Assembly (NCBI GenBank): GCA_029210725.1 | Contig: JARGFM010000016.1 | Span: 1-64,000 of the forward strand | Reading direction: 5' to 3' | DNA: 64,000 nt | Source: Bacteroidales bacterium | GTDB taxonomy: Bacteria; Bacteroidota; Bacteroidia; Bacteroidales; GCA-2748055 | Shown here: positions 62,052 to 64,000 of the stretch, one piece after another | Position numbering within the stretch: the first letter of the stretch is position 1 | How the letters are laid out: the number at the start of each line of letters is the position of its first letter | The notes under the pieces: generated by a model | The model's database searches: none | The model's input: only the letters and a program-made list of their open reading frames with translations | What the model was told of the DNA's origin: nothing | Made by a program: the position numbers and the translations under genes

Positions 62052-64000
62052 ATGCGCAAATTCATCTGGATTCTAACTGGCCTGGTTTTATCAGGGGGAC
62101 TCTCCGCCCAGGGAAATCTGGACCTGGAGTGGTGGGTGGAATATAAAAAGGATAGCGATTCAGGTGAACTGCTCAGAGTTGCGGCCGCTGTTCCCGGAGC
62201 TGTTCAGCTGGATATTGCCAGTGCAGAGGGTTACGGTCCCTATTATTATGCAGATAACTGGAGAGATTACCTGTGGATGGAGGACCATGAATTTACTTAT
62301 GTGACCCGTTTTTTCAAGCCCAGGATGGATCCCGGTGAGAGGCTGGTGTTTCGTTCCCTGGGGATTGATTATGAATTTGAAATCATTCTGAACGGAGAGG
62401 TACTGCTTCACCAGGAAGGGATGTTTACGCCGGTCCGGCTCGACCTTACATCGCGGCTCCAGGTAAATAATAGTCTGAAAATCAAAATATTCCCCGTTCC
62501 CAAGAAGCATCCGGAACCTGCCGACCGCAGTCAGGCCGCGGCTTCGGTAAAACCGGCTGTCAGTTATGGATGGGACTGGCACCCCCGTCTGATACCCAGT
62601 GGAATCTGGGAGGATACCTGGCTGGAGATTCTTCCGGGATCGCATGTAGAGGATATTTCGGTGCGTTACAGTCTGAATGAGGAGCTGGACAAGGCTTTTA
62701 TCCGGGTAGACGCAAGGGGCCGTAATCTTGGAGAATGCAAAATCGCCTGGAATCTATTCGGCTCAGACGGAATCAAGGTGAATATGGGCTATCTGAACAC
62801 CTACCAGGATCAGGGGGTGCTTTACAGTGAACTGGCCAATCCGGTACTGTGGTGGCCACACGACCACGGAGATCCCCACCTCTACTCCTACACCCTGGTA
62901 CTTACTGACCCGTCCGGAAAACTGCTGGAGACCCATAGCGGTCATATAGGATTCAGGAGGGTGAAACTACTCATGAACGAAGGTGCATGGAACGAACCGG
63001 TGGGCTTCCCGAAAACCAGAAGCGTGGCTCCCATACAGCTTGAGATCAACGGGAGAAAGATTTTCTGCAAAGGAAGCAACTGGGTGAATCCGGAGATATT
63101 TCCCGGGACCATCCGGCCTTCCAGGTACGCGGAGCTGATCGACCTGGCCCTGGAGGCTAATTTCAACATGCTCAGGGTATGGGGTGGTGGCATTGTGAAT
63201 AAGGAGGTTTTCTATGATCTGTGCGATAAGAAAGGGATCCTGGTATGGCAGGAGTTTCCGCTGGCCTGTAACAATTACGAGGATAATCCGGAATACCTGG
63301 AAGTGCTGGAGCAGGAGTCGGAATCGATCATCAGGCGCATTCGGGAGCATCCCTCCCTGGCCATCTGGTCGGGTGGAAATGAGCTCTTTAATGCCTGGAG
63401 CGGGATGAGCGATCAATCCCTGGCTATCAGGATGCTGAACAGCCAGTGCCTGCAGCTGGACCCCAATACGCCCTTTATCAGTACTTCGCCGCTGATGGGG
63501 ATGGGACATGGACACTATGTGTTTCGCGACCCGGTGACGGGCGAGGAGGTATATTCCATCATGCAGAGGGCCCGCCACACGGCCTATACCGAGTTTGGAG
63601 TCCCGGGACCCTCCCCGGTGGCCATCCTGGAAACCATTATCCCGCCTGAGGATCTGTGGCCCCCGGCTCCCGGAACTGCCTGGGAGAGCCACCATGCTTA
63701 CAATGCCTGGGTAGGAGATACCTGGCTGATGAAAGACATGATTGAAGGATATTTTGGCAAAGCTAAAAGCCTGGATTTACTTGTGGAGAAGGGACAGTTG
63801 TTGCAAAGTGAAGGATATAAGGCGATCTATGAAGAAGCCCGCAGACAGAAGCCCTATTGTTCCATGGTACTCAACTGGTGCTTTAATGAGCCATGGCCTG
63901 CGGCGGCCAATAACAGCCTGATCAGCTGGCCCAACTGGCCCAAGCCTGCTTTCTCGGCAGTGAGGAATGCCTGCCGCCCGGTTCTGGCCAGTGCCAGAAA
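62052..64000 (+). CDS. GH2 beta-mannosidase-like enzyme (3' end outside window)
   Basis: The frame is open from ATG 62052 to the window end (at least 649 codons). A signal peptide (MRKFIWILTGLVLSGGLSAQ) is followed by a GH2 sugar-binding sandwich (WWVEYKKDSDSGELLRVAA, YVTRFFKPRMDPGERLVF), a GYGWDWHPRL-type block (SYGWDWHPRLIPSGIWEDTW), an Ig-like domain and the TIM barrel. Barrel motifs include GSNWVNPEIF, LRVWGGGIVNKEVF and WQEFPLACNN. Acid/base Glu is in WSGGNELFN (about residue 444) and nucleophile Glu in YTEFGVPGPS (about 514). The layout is that of beta-mannosidase-type GH2 enzymes. The C-terminal domain is cut off. Confidence 0.9.
   Translation, partial: MRKFIWILTGLVLSGGLSAQGNLDLEWWVEYKKDSDSGELLRVAAAVPGAVQLDIASAEGYGPYYYADNWRDYLWMEDHEFTYVTRFFKPRMDPGERLVFRSLGIDYEFEIILNGEVLLHQEGMFTPVRLDLTSRLQVNNSLKIKIFPVPKKHPEPADRSQAAASVKPAVSYGWDWHPRLIPSGIWEDTWLEILPGSHVEDISVRYSLNEELDKAFIRVDARGRNLGECKIAWNLFGSDGIKVNMGYLNTYQDQGVLYSELANPVLWWPHDHGDPHLYSYTLVLTDPSGKLLETHSGHIGFRRVKLLMNEGAWNEPVGFPKTRSVAPIQLEINGRKIFCKGSNWVNPEIFPGTIRPSRYAELIDLALEANFNMLRVWGGGIVNKEVFYDLCDKKGILVWQEFPLACNNYEDNPEYLEVLEQESESIIRRIREHPSLAIWSGGNELFNAWSGMSDQSLAIRMLNSQCLQLDPNTPFISTSPLMGMGHGHYVFRDPVTGEEVYSIMQRARHTAYTEFGVPGPSPVAILETIIPPEDLWPPAPGTAWESHHAYNAWVGDTWLMKDMIEGYFGKAKSLDLLVEKGQLLQSEGYKAIYEEARRQKPYCSMVLNWCFNEPWPAAANNSLISWPNWPKPAFSAVRNACRPVLASAR

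Noticed and set aside
1-64000. CRISPR arrays, tRNA or rRNA genes, transposases, integrases, attachment sites
   Set aside because: No direct-repeat array, cloverleaf-like segment or mobile-element protein was noticed on either strand. The deletions and fusions are not flanked by insertion sequences.

Overview
The window looks like chromosomal DNA of a member of the Bacteroidota, probably a free-living polysaccharide degrader in or near the Bacteroidales/Marinilabiliales. The basis is protein content: a type IX secretion C-terminal sorting domain, CarboxypepD_reg-type TonB-dependent receptors, an AraC regulator with a membrane-embedded N-terminus, an NrtR/AraR-type Nudix regulator, LytTR signalling, many short lipoprotein signals and weak Shine-Dalgarno sites. 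Base composition is close to balanced GC. No rRNA, tRNA, CRISPR array, transposase or phage gene was seen.

Layout. 1-5.2 kb: a frameshifted DUF3137 gene, a DUF3592 protein, an OmpA-type lipid-to-wall anchor protein, a PQQ-propeller lipoprotein and small membrane proteins or lipoproteins. 5.4-22.2 kb: a carbohydrate island with an AraC regulator and GH29 alpha-L-fucosidase, a T9SS-exported BNR protein, a DUF5060 hydrolase, a GH106-type rhamnosidase, a FucP-like permease, two translationally linked esterases, a NrtR-like regulator and an M28 peptidase. 22.7-26.9 kb: the remains of a redox/signalling locus (binding-protein/GcvH-like fusion, Tat [4Fe-4S] protein joined to half a histidine kinase, NtrC-type activator), in which all three ORFs carry a lesion. 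26.9-33.2 kb: archaemetzincin, PEP carboxylase, a TonB receptor and its His-rich small partner. 33.3-41 kb: GH172, a PqiA-like protein, M28 peptidase, VOC and Dabb proteins, and a dehydrogenase/Gfo-Idh-MocA pair. 41-44.3 kb: a broken PAS hybrid kinase. 44.5-64 kb: GH95 fucosidase, phosphofructokinase, sulfatase, TPR protein, a TonB-receptor/LytTR chimera, GH109, GH9, DUF190/CrcB/S9 peptidase, a putative GH, SDR, two unknown envelope proteins, and a GH2 gene cut by the window end.

How the genes fit together. GH29, GH95, GH106, GH109, GH172, GH9, GH2, sulfatase, esterases and a fucose-type permease suggest release and uptake of fucose- and rhamnose-containing, acylated and possibly sulfated glycans, with sugar oxidation (MDR dehydrogenase plus Gfo/Idh/MocA) and glycolytic/anaplerotic enzymes (PFK, PEP carboxylase) near by. 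No SusC/SusD pair is present, so this is not a canonical polysaccharide utilisation locus.

The most unusual feature is a set of lesions confined to signalling and envelope genes: three single-base frameshifts, two in-frame nonsense codons, two in-frame deletion fusions that create chimeric ORFs (ferredoxin-kinase at 24403-25548; TonB receptor-LytTR at 50320-51939), and one intergenic propeller relic. Enzyme genes around them look intact. Whether this is real gene decay or assembly error cannot be decided from the sequence alone.
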